This document shows positions 20,156-27,977 of a DNA stretch of 64,000 bases, piece after piece (position 1 is the first letter of the stretch; the number at the start of each line of letters is the position of its first letter). Source of the DNA: Clostridium sp. Cult3 (GTDB lineage: Bacteria > Bacillota > Clostridia > Tissierellales > Tepidimicrobiaceae); the NCBI RefSeq assembly GCF_021655115.1, contig NZ_PPXY01000003.1:1-64000 (forward strand), written 5' to 3'. The translations under genes and the position numbers were made by a program. The notes below the pieces were generated by a model, which saw nothing but the letters and a program-made list of their open reading frames with translations, made no database searches and was not told the origin of the DNA.

Positions 20156-21041
20156 TTAGAACATCAAATTCATAGCCACTTTGTTGTAAGTATTCTATAA
20201 TTTCTGGTAATGCAGCTACTGTAGTCTTTTTTGCTCCCATATCATGCATGAGAACAATAAGTTTCTTTTGCCCATTAGAGGTGTTTTTTAGCCTTTGAAC
20301 TAACTTGTTCTTTGGAATATTATGCCCTTCTGCATCACCATTTAATGCATTCCAGTCATAGTAGCTATATCCATTGTTTACTACTGCCTTTCTAAAAGCT
20401 GCTTTTTTATTTCCAAAGGAACCTCCTGGAAATCTGATTATCTTCGTTTCAAATTCTTCACCTAATATATTCTTCAGTACCTTTTCTGTAGTCTTTAGTT
20501 CGTTCAGAAAGTTGGTAGTGTTTTTATATATAGTTTTGTACCTATGGGAATAACTATGATTCCCTATGGCATGACCTTCTTCGTACATTCTCCTTATGGT
20601 ATCCGAGTTTTGTTCTGCTAAGTTGCCTATGACAAAAAAGGTCGCCTTAACATCGTAATTCTTTAATACATCTAATATCTCTGGGGTGATTTTAGAAGGC
20701 CCATCATCAAAAGTCAAATAGGCTATTTTCTTATTCATCTCTTGTTGTTTTTGTTCTTCTTCAATTTGTTTTTTCTGTTGATATTCAATACGAGCTTTTT
20801 CTAATCTTTCCTCTTCCATTAATACCTTTTCATGTTCAAATGCCATGTTTATGGCAGACTTTTCGGACATTAAAAGTATACTTTCCGATAGATCTCCAGC
20901 TTCTACTACATCTGAGGCAGTTTTTTGACTGAATTTGATGGAAGTTCCAACAAAAAACAATCCAAATACTACTAAAAATGCGATAAAAAATCTTTTTCTT
21001 TGTCTTCTTTTCTTAATTTTTAAAACTTGTGCCCTAGTCAT
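20151..21041 (-). CDS. Membrane-anchored polysaccharide deacetylase (NodB domain)
   Basis: A 296-residue type II membrane protein with a basic N-terminus, one transmembrane helix (about 18-35) and a Gln/Glu/Lys-rich coiled linker (about 75-100). A NodB deacetylase domain occupies about residues 105-296. Catalytic and metal motifs are LTFDDGPS, GNHSYSH (two His), RFPGGS and LMHD. Relatives remove acetyl groups from peptidoglycan N-acetylglucosamine or N-acetylmuramic acid, or from other glycans. The domain order resembles Bacillus envelope deacetylases, but substrate is unproven. It has a terminator behind it and a set of 11-bp-phased direct repeats upstream, consistent with control by an OmpR-type regulator. 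Confidence 0.92.
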   Translation of the reverse strand: MTRAQVLKIKKRRQRKRFFIAFLVVFGLFFVGTSIKFSQKTASDVVEAGDLSESILLMSEKSAINMAFEHEKVLMEEERLEKARIEYQQKKQIEEEQKQQEMNKKIAYLTFDDGPSKITPEILDVLKNYDVKATFFVIGNLAEQNSDTIRRMYEEGHAIGNHSYSHRYKTIYKNTTNFLNELKTTEKVLKNILGEEFETKIIRFPGGSFGNKKAAFRKAVVNNGYSYYDWNALNGDAEGHNIPKNKLVQRLKNTSNGQKKLIVLMHDMGAKKTTVAALPEIIEYLQQSGYEFDVLK

Positions 21042-21128
21042 TTATGTCACCCCTTGTCCAAAATCATCTTTATAGCTATTATATTGTCTTTATACCCTAT
21101 ATATAGGATACTATAGAACAAAAAATTA

Positions 21129-21172
21129 TTCACTACAAAGTTATGAATAAATTGTTACAAATCCGTTACAAA
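21129..21172 (-). promoter_or_regulatory. Four 11-bp-phased direct repeats (OmpR/WalR-type box) upstream of the deacetylase
   Basis: Read on the minus strand, consecutive 11-base units begin TTTGTAAC, TTTGTAAC, TTATTCAT and TTTGTAGT. The first two contain TGTAAC-N5-TGTAAC, which fits the published WalR consensus TGTWAH-N5-TGTWAH. OmpR-family regulators bind 10-11-bp-phased repeats. The site lies about 90-130 bp upstream of the deacetylase start. Confidence 0.5.
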
Positions 21173-21192
21173 GTATGTTGTAGAAGTAATGA

Positions 21193-21537
21193 CTAGTACC
21201 ACGGTGCATGATAACCTGGTCCATAGCTATAGGGGTTAGTTCTTCGTAATAATTCTGATAACAATATTATGGAAATTATATCCCGTACCAATCTTCGCCT
21301 ACCGTAAAAAGGTCTTTGCATAGCCCTATATCGGGAACTTCTACTCCTTCTTTCTGCAGGGTCATCGTCTATTTCTTGGCACTCCATTGCCATCTTTTGG
21401 TATACCTCATCTACCATTTTTTCCATGTCCTTATCTGTTATATCTTCCATGGATTCCTTGTCTTCTAAATGTCTATTTACCGTATCTATTACTTTTGGAT
21501 AAATTCTATAGTACAGTTCTGGATAGTTTAAATTCAT
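21193..21537 (-). CDS. Small uncharacterised protein, Arg- and Tyr-rich C-terminus
   Basis: A 114-residue protein starting at ATG 21537 behind GGGGAGG. The N-terminal part (YPELYYRIYPKVIDTVNRHLE) resembles short clostridial proteins of unknown function. The middle is acidic, followed by an Arg-rich stretch (AERRSRSSRYRAMQRPFYGRRR), a short hydrophobic segment (DIISIILLSELL) and a Tyr/Pro/Gly tail ending HAPWY. Such tails occur in spore-coat-like proteins, but that is only a resemblance. The longer frame back to 21648 overlaps the ABC exporter end and lacks a better ribosome binding site. The gene's ribosome binding site is paired in a hairpin. Confidence 0.65.
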   Translation of the reverse strand: MNLNYPELYYRIYPKVIDTVNRHLEDKESMEDITDKDMEKMVDEVYQKMAMECQEIDDDPAERRSRSSRYRAMQRPFYGRRRLVRDIISIILLSELLRRTNPYSYGPGYHAPWY

Positions 21538-21544
21538 AATAAAA

Positions 21545-21584
21545 CCTCCCCATATATACTCTCTATATAATATGCATGGGGAGG
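21545..21584 (-). promoter_or_regulatory. Hairpin sequestering the ribosome binding site of the small gene
   Basis: CCTCCCCAT (21545-21553) pairs with ATGGGGAGG (21576-21584), a 9-bp perfect GC-rich stem. On the minus strand the second arm is the GGGGAGG ribosome binding site of the 114-residue gene. It may act as terminator of the exporter gene, translational control, or both. Confidence 0.45.
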
Positions 21585-21604
21585 CGTTTTTGACACTACT
21601 TTTT

Positions 21605-23332
21605 TTATGATACCAGTTCTTTGAACTGGGATTTGTATAGTTTAGCATATATATTGTCTTGTTCTAATAATTCCTCATGGCTTCCTCTTTCCTCAATGCC
21701 TTCATTGGTTAATACTAGTATTTCATCTGCATTTTTAATGGTTGATAATCTATGGGCTATTATCAATGTGGTTCGTCCTTTTGCTAGTTCTTCTAGAGAT
21801 TGTTGTATTAATATTTCTGTTGCATTGTCTAGAGCTGAGGTAGCTTCATCTAATATCAATATTGGTGGATCCTTTAGGAACAATCTTGCTATGGATATTC
21901 GCTGCTTTTGTCCACCAGAAAGCTTCACACCTTTTTCTCCAATATAGGTATCGTATCCATTAGGTAAACTCATTATGAAGTCATGGATTCGAGCTTTCTT
22001 AGCTGCTTCAACTACATCTTCTTCTGGTTTAGTAGGGTCTCCATAGGAAATATTGTCTGCTATGGTTCCAGTGAATAAAAATACATCCTGTTGAACTAGT
22101 CCTATATTTCCTCTAAGGGATTTTAGTTTAATATCCTTGATATCGTGCCCATCTATCAATATCTCCCCTTCATTTGTATCGTAAAATCTAGGGATTAGAT
22201 GACAGAGGGTTGTTTTGCCTGCTCCTGAAGGTCCTACTATGGCTACGGTTTTTCCTGCTTGGATATTTAGATTTAAATTGGATAAAACCCTATCTTCCCC
22301 ATTGGTATAGCTAAAGGATACGTCTTTGAATTGAATCTGCCCTTCTATATCTACAAGATCTATAGCATCTTCTTTATCCACTATATCCGGTTCAATGTTC
22401 ATCACTTCCATAAACCTTTCAAATCCAGTCATTCCATCCTGATATTGTTGGATAAAATCTGCTAGCCTTCTAATCGGTTGCATGAAGAAGTTTACATATA
22501 ATGTATAGGCCAATAAATCCCCTAGATCTATAAAATCTCTATATACAAAGTATCCACCTAGGCTGATTACTACTAAGTTTAAGATGTTTGTCATAAGGCC
22601 TATTCCCGCCACAAATTCTGCCATGGCTTTGTAGGATTGTTTCCTTGCATCTTTAAATAGACTATTTCCTTCATCAAACTTTTCAATTTCATAGTCCTCA
22701 TTGGTAAAAGATTTTGCTACTCGAACACCAGATATACTATTTTCCAATTGGGCGTTTACATCGGCTATTTTTCTTCTAACCTGTCTAAATGATTCTTCCA
22801 TCTTTTTTCTTTTGGATATGGCAAACCAAATCATTAGGGGGATGAAGGAGAATATAACTAATGTAAGTCTCCATTCTATCCTCATAAGAAGGATAAAGGA
22901 ACCTATTAGCATTACCAGGGAAATAAACAAATCCTCCGGTCCATGATGGGCTAACTCCGTAATATCCCTCAAATCATTTACCAATCTAGACATTATATGG
23001 CCTGTCTGGGTGTTGTCATAGTAACTGAAGGGTAGAGTCTGTAGATGAGAAAATAAATCTCTTCTCATATCGTGTTCTATATAAACTCCTAGAACATGTC
23101 CCCAATAGGATACGATATAGTAACTAATGTATCTTAATATAAACAAAAATGCCATGATAATGGTCCATCTAATCAGCAGGTCCATTCTTCCTCCAGGAAT
23201 TATAACATTGACTATATTCCTTGAAACCATAGGGAACACCAGGTCAAATATGGATATTAAAAAAGCAAAGAACATATCTATGAAAAATAGCTTTTTGTGG
23301 GGCTTATAATAGGATATAAATTTTTTTAGCAA
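21605..23332 (-). CDS. ABC transporter, fused permease and ATPase (exporter type)
   Basis: A 575-residue half-transporter: six-helix ABC exporter membrane domain (about 1-310), then a nucleotide-binding domain with Walker A GPSGAGKTT, Q-loop, signature KLSGGQKQR, Walker B ILILDEATSALD and H-loop IAHRLST. It would work as a homodimer or with an unseen partner; relatives export lipids, peptides or drugs. TTG start behind GGAGGGTGAGCAGA. The start overlaps the last codons of the MarR gene, so the pair is translationally coupled and a drug or toxic-metabolite efflux role under MarR control is likely. Confidence 0.94.
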   Translation of the reverse strand: MLKKFISYYKPHKKLFFIDMFFAFLISIFDLVFPMVSRNIVNVIIPGGRMDLLIRWTIIMAFLFILRYISYYIVSYWGHVLGVYIEHDMRRDLFSHLQTLPFSYYDNTQTGHIMSRLVNDLRDITELAHHGPEDLFISLVMLIGSFILLMRIEWRLTLVIFSFIPLMIWFAISKRKKMEESFRQVRRKIADVNAQLENSISGVRVAKSFTNEDYEIEKFDEGNSLFKDARKQSYKAMAEFVAGIGLMTNILNLVVISLGGYFVYRDFIDLGDLLAYTLYVNFFMQPIRRLADFIQQYQDGMTGFERFMEVMNIEPDIVDKEDAIDLVDIEGQIQFKDVSFSYTNGEDRVLSNLNLNIQAGKTVAIVGPSGAGKTTLCHLIPRFYDTNEGEILIDGHDIKDIKLKSLRGNIGLVQQDVFLFTGTIADNISYGDPTKPEEDVVEAAKKARIHDFIMSLPNGYDTYIGEKGVKLSGGQKQRISIARLFLKDPPILILDEATSALDNATEILIQQSLEELAKGRTTLIIAHRLSTIKNADEILVLTNEGIEERGSHEELLEQDNIYAKLYKSQFKELVS

Positions 23333-23778
23333 ATCTGCTCACCCTCCTTTAGATTATTATATAATATGATTAAATTGTTTAATAGAGCATCTATTTCCTC
23401 TTCTTCCATCTTCTCTAGAGCTTTGAAAGTAGCCCTATTGCTCCGTTCCTCCCTAATAGCATGGATTAAATCCTCACCTTTTACAGTAATCACAACCCTA
23501 GTGATCCTTCTATCCTCTGTGTCTCCAATTCTCTCCACTAATCCCTTCTCTTCTAAACGAGAAACTTTTTCTGATATGGTGTTTTGAGCTCTATTGAATT
23601 TATCAGATAAGTCGTTGATAGTAGGGGATTGTTCTGAAAGGTCTAAATGGACCAATAGGTGGTATTGATCATAGGTCAGACCGTATTCTTGGGCTATTTG
23701 ATGTCCTTTTAGGTGAATTATACTGTTGCACTCCCTAATATAATAGGAAATAGATTCGGATCTTTGTTGTATATTCAT
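23326..23778 (-). CDS. MarR-family transcriptional regulator
   Basis: A 150-residue winged-helix regulator of typical MarR size. The DNA-binding part is at about 45-105: PTINDLSDKFNRAQNTISEKVSRLEEKGLVERIGDTEDRR, with the wing in DRRITRVVIT. The ATG at 23778 follows GGAGGCTATACTT; the frame extending to 23793 begins inside that site. It overlaps the ABC exporter gene and probably represses its own operon through the palindrome over its promoter. The ligand is unknown. Confidence 0.94.
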   Translation of the reverse strand: MNIQQRSESISYYIRECNSIIHLKGHQIAQEYGLTYDQYHLLVHLDLSEQSPTINDLSDKFNRAQNTISEKVSRLEEKGLVERIGDTEDRRITRVVITVKGEDLIHAIREERSNRATFKALEKMEEEEIDALLNNLIILYNNLKEGEQIC

Positions 23779-23815
23779 AAGTATAGCCTCCATTTTTTAA
23801 TTTCGTCCATCTAAT

Positions 23816-23859
23816 ATATCGCCCTACGATATTATATCATCTTTATTTCTTTTTTGCAA
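23816..23859 (-). promoter_or_regulatory. MarR operon promoter with overlapping palindromic operator
   Basis: On the minus strand TTGCAA (23854-23859), a 17-bp spacer and TATAAT (23831-23836) make a near-consensus sigma-A promoter. A perfect inverted repeat, ATATCG-N5-CGATAT (23816-23832), covers the end of the -10 box and the start site. This placement is typical of autorepressing MarR proteins. Confidence 0.72.
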
Positions 23860-23871
23860 TTATAATATATA

Positions 23872-23886
23872 ATGTATTTAATACAT
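23872..23886 (+). promoter_or_regulatory. 15-bp palindrome upstream of the MFS gene
   Basis: ATGTATT-T-AATACAT is a perfect palindrome 18 bp before the MFS start and just before its ribosome binding site. It overlaps a TATAAT-like run (23868-23873). It could be an operator for the divergently encoded MarR protein or another regulator, although its half-site differs from the palindrome at 23816-23832. Confidence 0.4.
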
Positions 23887-23903
23887 ATTTTAAGGAGGAA
23901 GAT

Positions 23904-25073
23904 ATGAATTTGATTTTGATGTTTTTTACTACTTTTTTTATTCAACTGATTATAGCTGTGGAGATGAATATTATTGCCCCTTTAGCTCCTTATCTAGCTA
24001 AATATTTTAATATAAGGGATAGTTCGGTATTACTGTTTAATATAGGTTTTTCCCTTGTAGGTTTACTGGTACCTTTTTTGGGGGCTTTTGCAGATAAATA
24101 TGGTAAAAAGAGGAGCATAATTATATCCTTAGTATTCTTTGTCAGTGGGGCTATTATTAGTGGATTTTCGAAATACCCTATTTTATTTGCTATAGGCCGA
24201 GTGTTTATAGGGATAGGATACTTTTCCCTTAGTGGCAGCTGTCTTTCCTATTTAAGTGAATTTGTACCTTATGAGTCCAGGGGAAAAGCTTCAGGACTAT
24301 TAAGGGTAGCTTTTGGTGCTGCTATTCTATTTAGCCCCCTATATGCTACCAATTTGATTGCTAAGTTTGATAGTCTAATCAGCGTATATCTACCCCTTGC
24401 AATTGTAGGTATGGTGACTTTAGTATTGATGCTAAGATTACCTGAAACCAAGAAGAACAAGAAGGTCCAAGTGGAAATTAAGGAATTAATATCTATGTTA
24501 AGAAAACCTGTTAATTTTAAAAGTCTATTGATTGCATTTTTATTTTTATCTACTCCCCTACTATTGATGTCCTTTTTGGGGATATATCTATCCAATAACT
24601 ATGGTTTTAATCAACTAACTATTGGATATGCTTATACAATAATCGCCATTGGAACCATGTTGGGAGTGGTTATAGCTTTTATGTTTACCGATAGAATCGG
24701 CAAGGAAAGATTGACTAGATTGTCTTATAGCCTTGTCTTTTGTGCTCTAATCCTTTTAATATTCTTAAATAATCCATATCTAATCATTGGATCTATGATA
24801 TTTATGTCCATGGGATTGGATGCAGGATGGACTGCTTATCAAACTCTGCTGTCAGAACTAGAGCCTAAAAAAAGAGGTATATTTATGAGTTTGTTGTACA
24901 CTACAAACGCTGTAGCTGTAACCATATACTCTCTTCTGGGGCCTCTACTATATAATTTAGGAGGATATAAATTGTTGATTGGAGTAGCCATAATGACTAA
25001 TTTTATTGGACTAATAATGTTATACAGTATGTCCTTAGAAGATATAATAGCTAATAAAAATCAAACCCTCTAG
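23904..25073 (+). CDS. Major facilitator superfamily transporter
   Basis: A 389-residue protein with twelve predicted helices, the usual drug:H+ antiporter-1 size. The loop 2-3 motif GAFADKYGKKRSI and the repeat at loop 8-9 (FTDRIGKERLTR) are visible, and the fifth helix region shows SYLSEFVPYESRGKASG. ATG follows AAGGAGGAAGAT. It is divergent from the MarR-ABC exporter pair, sharing a regulatory gap with palindromes, so an efflux role is plausible but the substrate is unknown. Its stop overlaps the stop of the convergent membrane-protein gene by four bases. Confidence 0.92.
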   Translation: MNLILMFFTTFFIQLIIAVEMNIIAPLAPYLAKYFNIRDSSVLLFNIGFSLVGLLVPFLGAFADKYGKKRSIIISLVFFVSGAIISGFSKYPILFAIGRVFIGIGYFSLSGSCLSYLSEFVPYESRGKASGLLRVAFGAAILFSPLYATNLIAKFDSLISVYLPLAIVGMVTLVLMLRLPETKKNKKVQVEIKELISMLRKPVNFKSLLIAFLFLSTPLLLMSFLGIYLSNNYGFNQLTIGYAYTIIAIGTMLGVVIAFMFTDRIGKERLTRLSYSLVFCALILLIFLNNPYLIIGSMIFMSMGLDAGWTAYQTLLSELEPKKRGIFMSLLYTTNAVAVTIYSLLGPLLYNLGGYKLLIGVAIMTNFIGLIMLYSMSLEDIIANKNQTL

Positions 25074-25087
25074 GAATTGGAGGGTTT
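25063..25087. terminator. Short bidirectional hairpin between convergent genes
   Basis: AAACCCTC (25063-25070) pairs with GAGGGTTT (25080-25087) around a nine-base loop. T-rich tracts follow on the minus strand. It overlaps both stop codons. Confidence 0.6.
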
Positions 25088-26971
25088 AGTTGTTCTATTA
25101 TATATTAGTAGAGATATTAGGTAGTGGATCATGTATATAAAAGTTATCATTCCAGTATCATTGATTATAAAGCCAATGATACTAACTAACAATATAGTAT
25201 ATCCTATCCTATTTAGATTAGATTTATCTCCCTTTAGCAGACTTTTTAAGGAAATAATCTGGGAGATAATTACTATACTAAAGGGTGGTAATAGTGTCAA
25301 CTTTAACAGTTCCCTAGCCTTGACCTTAAACATGTCTAGAAATTCACCAAATCCAAAGGTTTTAATCCTTACCAAAAAGTTTATGGCATGACTTTTTTCA
25401 TTGCTATGGTAGTCGAAGTACATATTGATTCCAAATATCAATATTCCTACAAAAACTAGTAGGATTATATTATAGATACTCAAATTTTCTTCCAATAGAT
25501 TTGTATATATCATGATCAAAAACAATGCTACTGAGGTAATAAAACCTCCAGTATTTGCACCATAATTCGCTGACAATGCTACCATATTGACTAAAAAGAA
25601 CAATATGCAAACCATGTAATCTACAAACTTATTAGGCATCAATTCTTTAATAAAATAATAGCTAATAATGGAGCTAACTAATAATACTCCCATGATCCCA
25701 TTGTTAAAACCATAATACCTGGCACCATAGAATAGATTGTTAAAACCTATATAGGAATTATATATAAGCTCTGGATAGAAAAATATTCCCAAAAGTATTA
25801 TTCCATAGGTAAAGGTAGCAAATAATCCTATGGTGTTTATCTCCTTATCTGCCATATATACCGTTATGATATAGGTAACCAATAGGTTTATAAATAGGTA
25901 TAGAACTATATTTATATGAAGACTGGATAGACCCATCAATAGGGATATAAATATATTTACTATAATAAAACTATTGTATAGATTTAAGTCTTCGAATTTA
26001 TCCTTTCTATTTTTATATATATAATAGGCAGAATAGACTTGCATAAAGTATACCAGCCCGTGAAATATAGAGGCAATCCAGATTAAGTTTATGGTCTTTT
26101 TAAATAGTTGTTGAGCTAATTTAAACTGACCTTCCTCTGGCTCTATATGGATGAAGTTTCCTATGGATTTAGGGCTTTCCATATCATTTGTATGAAGCAA
26201 TTGAACAAACAGGTCTTCTACCGTTATGAATCCTTCTCTTTTGGTGGAAGATGAGGTTATCAGACCTTTATCGTTGCCATCAACATATATTACAGGGGCT
26301 AAATTTTTATTGAGTATATACTTCATATCCGATGATACATTTTTTGGGATTAACAATATATTGTGTTCTCTGTATTGTCTTATATACTTCTTTAATAATT
26401 CAATTCTATGATCGGATTCTTCCACATCATAGGAAAGAACCAGTACATTAGATTTAGCTAGATGATAGTCAGTTTTTTCTTCTAACCATTTAATATCATA
26501 GTTTATTTCAATTTCCCCAGATTCAATATTTCCATCTTTATCAGCAGCTATTATAGCTGAAGAATTGTCCCCTATATATGAAATATCCTTGCCTTTCAGT
26601 TTTTCTCCTAATATATCTAGTTTGATCCTCTTGTTCTTACCCATTAGATTCTTTAACATTTCCTGAAAACCTGCCACATGGATGGTCCCATCTGTAGTCT
26701 TATAAAGCCCTCTATAGTCCTCGGACTTTATACCTACTTTTCTACCTGTAGCTATGGAGAAATAAAAGCTTTCATCTCCATAGGGTTTTCTTGTCTTTAT
26801 ATTCATAAACCCAATGCCAAAACCATCATCAGCAAAAAGCTTTTCGATATCTTCGAAGCTTAATTCATCTAACAGGATCAATATGGTCTTGTCTTGGCTA
26901 GCATAAGAAATATTAGAGGATGAAAATATTAATATTAGTGCTAATAGTAAAATTATGCTATTTCTTTTCAT
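25070..26971 (-). CDS. Membrane protein with alkaline-phosphatase-like ectodomain, function unknown
   Basis: A 633-residue protein: signal peptide (about 1-24), an extracytoplasmic domain of about 270 residues, then about ten membrane helices from residue 300. The ectodomain opens TILILLDELSFEDIE and ends with TSSSTKREGFITVEDL, reminiscent of degenerate alkaline-phosphatase-superfamily domains. The metal-binding Asp/His set is not complete as far as I can see, so catalysis is doubtful. The membrane part contains SANYGANTGGF and INDTGMI, the latter like an N-D-S/T-G motif I recall in such membrane proteins. It is followed upstream on the same strand by a small membrane protein and an XRE-TPR regulator, all probably one operon. 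Confidence 0.7.
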   Translation of the reverse strand: MKRNSIILLLALILIFSSSNISYASQDKTILILLDELSFEDIEKLFADDGFGIGFMNIKTRKPYGDESFYFSIATGRKVGIKSEDYRGLYKTTDGTIHVAGFQEMLKNLMGKNKRIKLDILGEKLKGKDISYIGDNSSAIIAADKDGNIESGEIEINYDIKWLEEKTDYHLAKSNVLVLSYDVEESDHRIELLKKYIRQYREHNILLIPKNVSSDMKYILNKNLAPVIYVDGNDKGLITSSSTKREGFITVEDLFVQLLHTNDMESPKSIGNFIHIEPEEGQFKLAQQLFKKTINLIWIASIFHGLVYFMQVYSAYYIYKNRKDKFEDLNLYNSFIIVNIFISLLMGLSSLHINIVLYLFINLLVTYIITVYMADKEINTIGLFATFTYGIILLGIFFYPELIYNSYIGFNNLFYGARYYGFNNGIMGVLLVSSIISYYFIKELMPNKFVDYMVCILFFLVNMVALSANYGANTGGFITSVALFLIMIYTNLLEENLSIYNIILLVFVGILIFGINMYFDYHSNEKSHAINFLVRIKTFGFGEFLDMFKVKARELLKLTLLPPFSIVIISQIISLKSLLKGDKSNLNRIGYTILLVSIIGFIINDTGMITFIYMIHYLISLLIYNRTTKPSNS

Positions 26972-26983
26972 ATAGACACCCTT

Positions 26984-27190
26984 TTAATAAATGATATAGT
27001 TGATTATACAGAGAGTTCCTAATACGATTGAGAATACCCCTAATAGCGCCCTGTATTTGCTCATGTAACTAGTCTTATCTATTTCTATTTTTTCGATATT
27101 TCTTTCATTGCCTACTCTTTTTATTGTATACTTCTGACCCAATATTAACATAAAACCTAATAGTAAAAACAAAAGCCCTAATACCAACAA
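26984..27190 (-). CDS. Small two-helix membrane protein
   Basis: A 68-residue protein with two hydrophobic segments (about 1-18 and 48-66) separated by a basic, charged loop (KYTIKRVGNERNIEKIEIDK). No known function. TTG at 27190 is preferred because GAGG lies eight bases upstream; a GTG at 27199 would add three residues. It sits between the XRE-TPR regulator and the large membrane protein, with 14 and 12 bp gaps, so it is probably part of the same operon. Confidence 0.6.
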   Translation of the reverse strand: MLVLGLLFLLLGFMLILGQKYTIKRVGNERNIEKIEIDKTSYMSKYRALLGVFSIVLGTLCIINYIIY

Positions 27191-27204
27191 GTTTAGCACC
27201 TCAT

Positions 27205-27942
27205 TTAAATAATATTATCTATATGATTTTCTAGTTCTAGTACCCTTTCATCTTTAAACATGATATTATTGCTAATACTTCTAGCTATATTAAATTGACC
27301 TAATTTATAATGGGATAGTGCCTTATAATAAAGTAAGCTATCTTCCCTTTCAATTAGTCCAGCCAAATTATAATAAACTATGGACATTGGATAATTTTCA
27401 TCCATGAAATAGGCTTTGCCTATAGATATATAGGATTCTTTAATCTTATTCTCATCTTCTTCCTTTCCATAATACAATAGACTATAAGAAAAATGGGTTA
27501 TAGCACAACTATATAGTCCATTCCTATAGAGAACCTTTCCTTTTTGATCCAATGCCCTGGCTAATATATCTCTTAATTGGTATTTGTTAGATAAGTATAT
27601 TATCTTATAAAGTTCCCTATAGTTTTGTATTTTATTGTTTTCCCTTTGCTTACTTATATTGTTTAACCATTCTAAGCATTTTTCTCGGGCTATATCCTTC
27701 TCGTTTTTTACAAAATAGGAAGCTGTCAGATTTAGGTCTATTCCCACTTCCTTGGCTCTATTGTTTAGAACTTCTGCAAGATAGGTAGCATTGATAATAC
27801 TTATGCGCCTTTTGCCATTTTCAAACATAGATATGTAGTTTTTTGACATATTTTTCCCTACTAAATCCTCTTGAGTTAATCCTAATTTTTTCCTAATATT
27901 TCTAAGCCTTTGTCCTGGCTCTAGTATTGTAAATTCTTCCAT
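27205..27942 (-). CDS. XRE-family regulator with TPR-like C-terminal domain
   Basis: A 245-residue protein. Residues about 5-65 form a Cro/CI-type helix-turn-helix (GQRLRNIRKKLGLTQEDLVG, NYISMFENGKRRISIINATYLAEVL). Residues about 80-245 form Tyr-rich helical repeats of the TPR kind (SYISIGKAYFMDENYPMSIVYYNLAGL, LYYKALSHYKLGQFNIARSI). This plan is shared with peptide-sensing regulators of Gram-positives, but no partner peptide gene was found. ATG at 27942 lies six bases after GGAGGAG; the frame running to 27957 starts inside that site. It is the first gene of the putative operon with the two membrane proteins. Confidence 0.88.
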   Translation of the reverse strand: MEEFTILEPGQRLRNIRKKLGLTQEDLVGKNMSKNYISMFENGKRRISIINATYLAEVLNNRAKEVGIDLNLTASYFVKNEKDIAREKCLEWLNNISKQRENNKIQNYRELYKIIYLSNKYQLRDILARALDQKGKVLYRNGLYSCAITHFSYSLLYYGKEEDENKIKESYISIGKAYFMDENYPMSIVYYNLAGLIEREDSLLYYKALSHYKLGQFNIARSISNNIMFKDERVLELENHIDNII

Positions 27943-27977
27943 TTGGATCTCCTCCAAACCTTATCCCTTTTTAGTAT

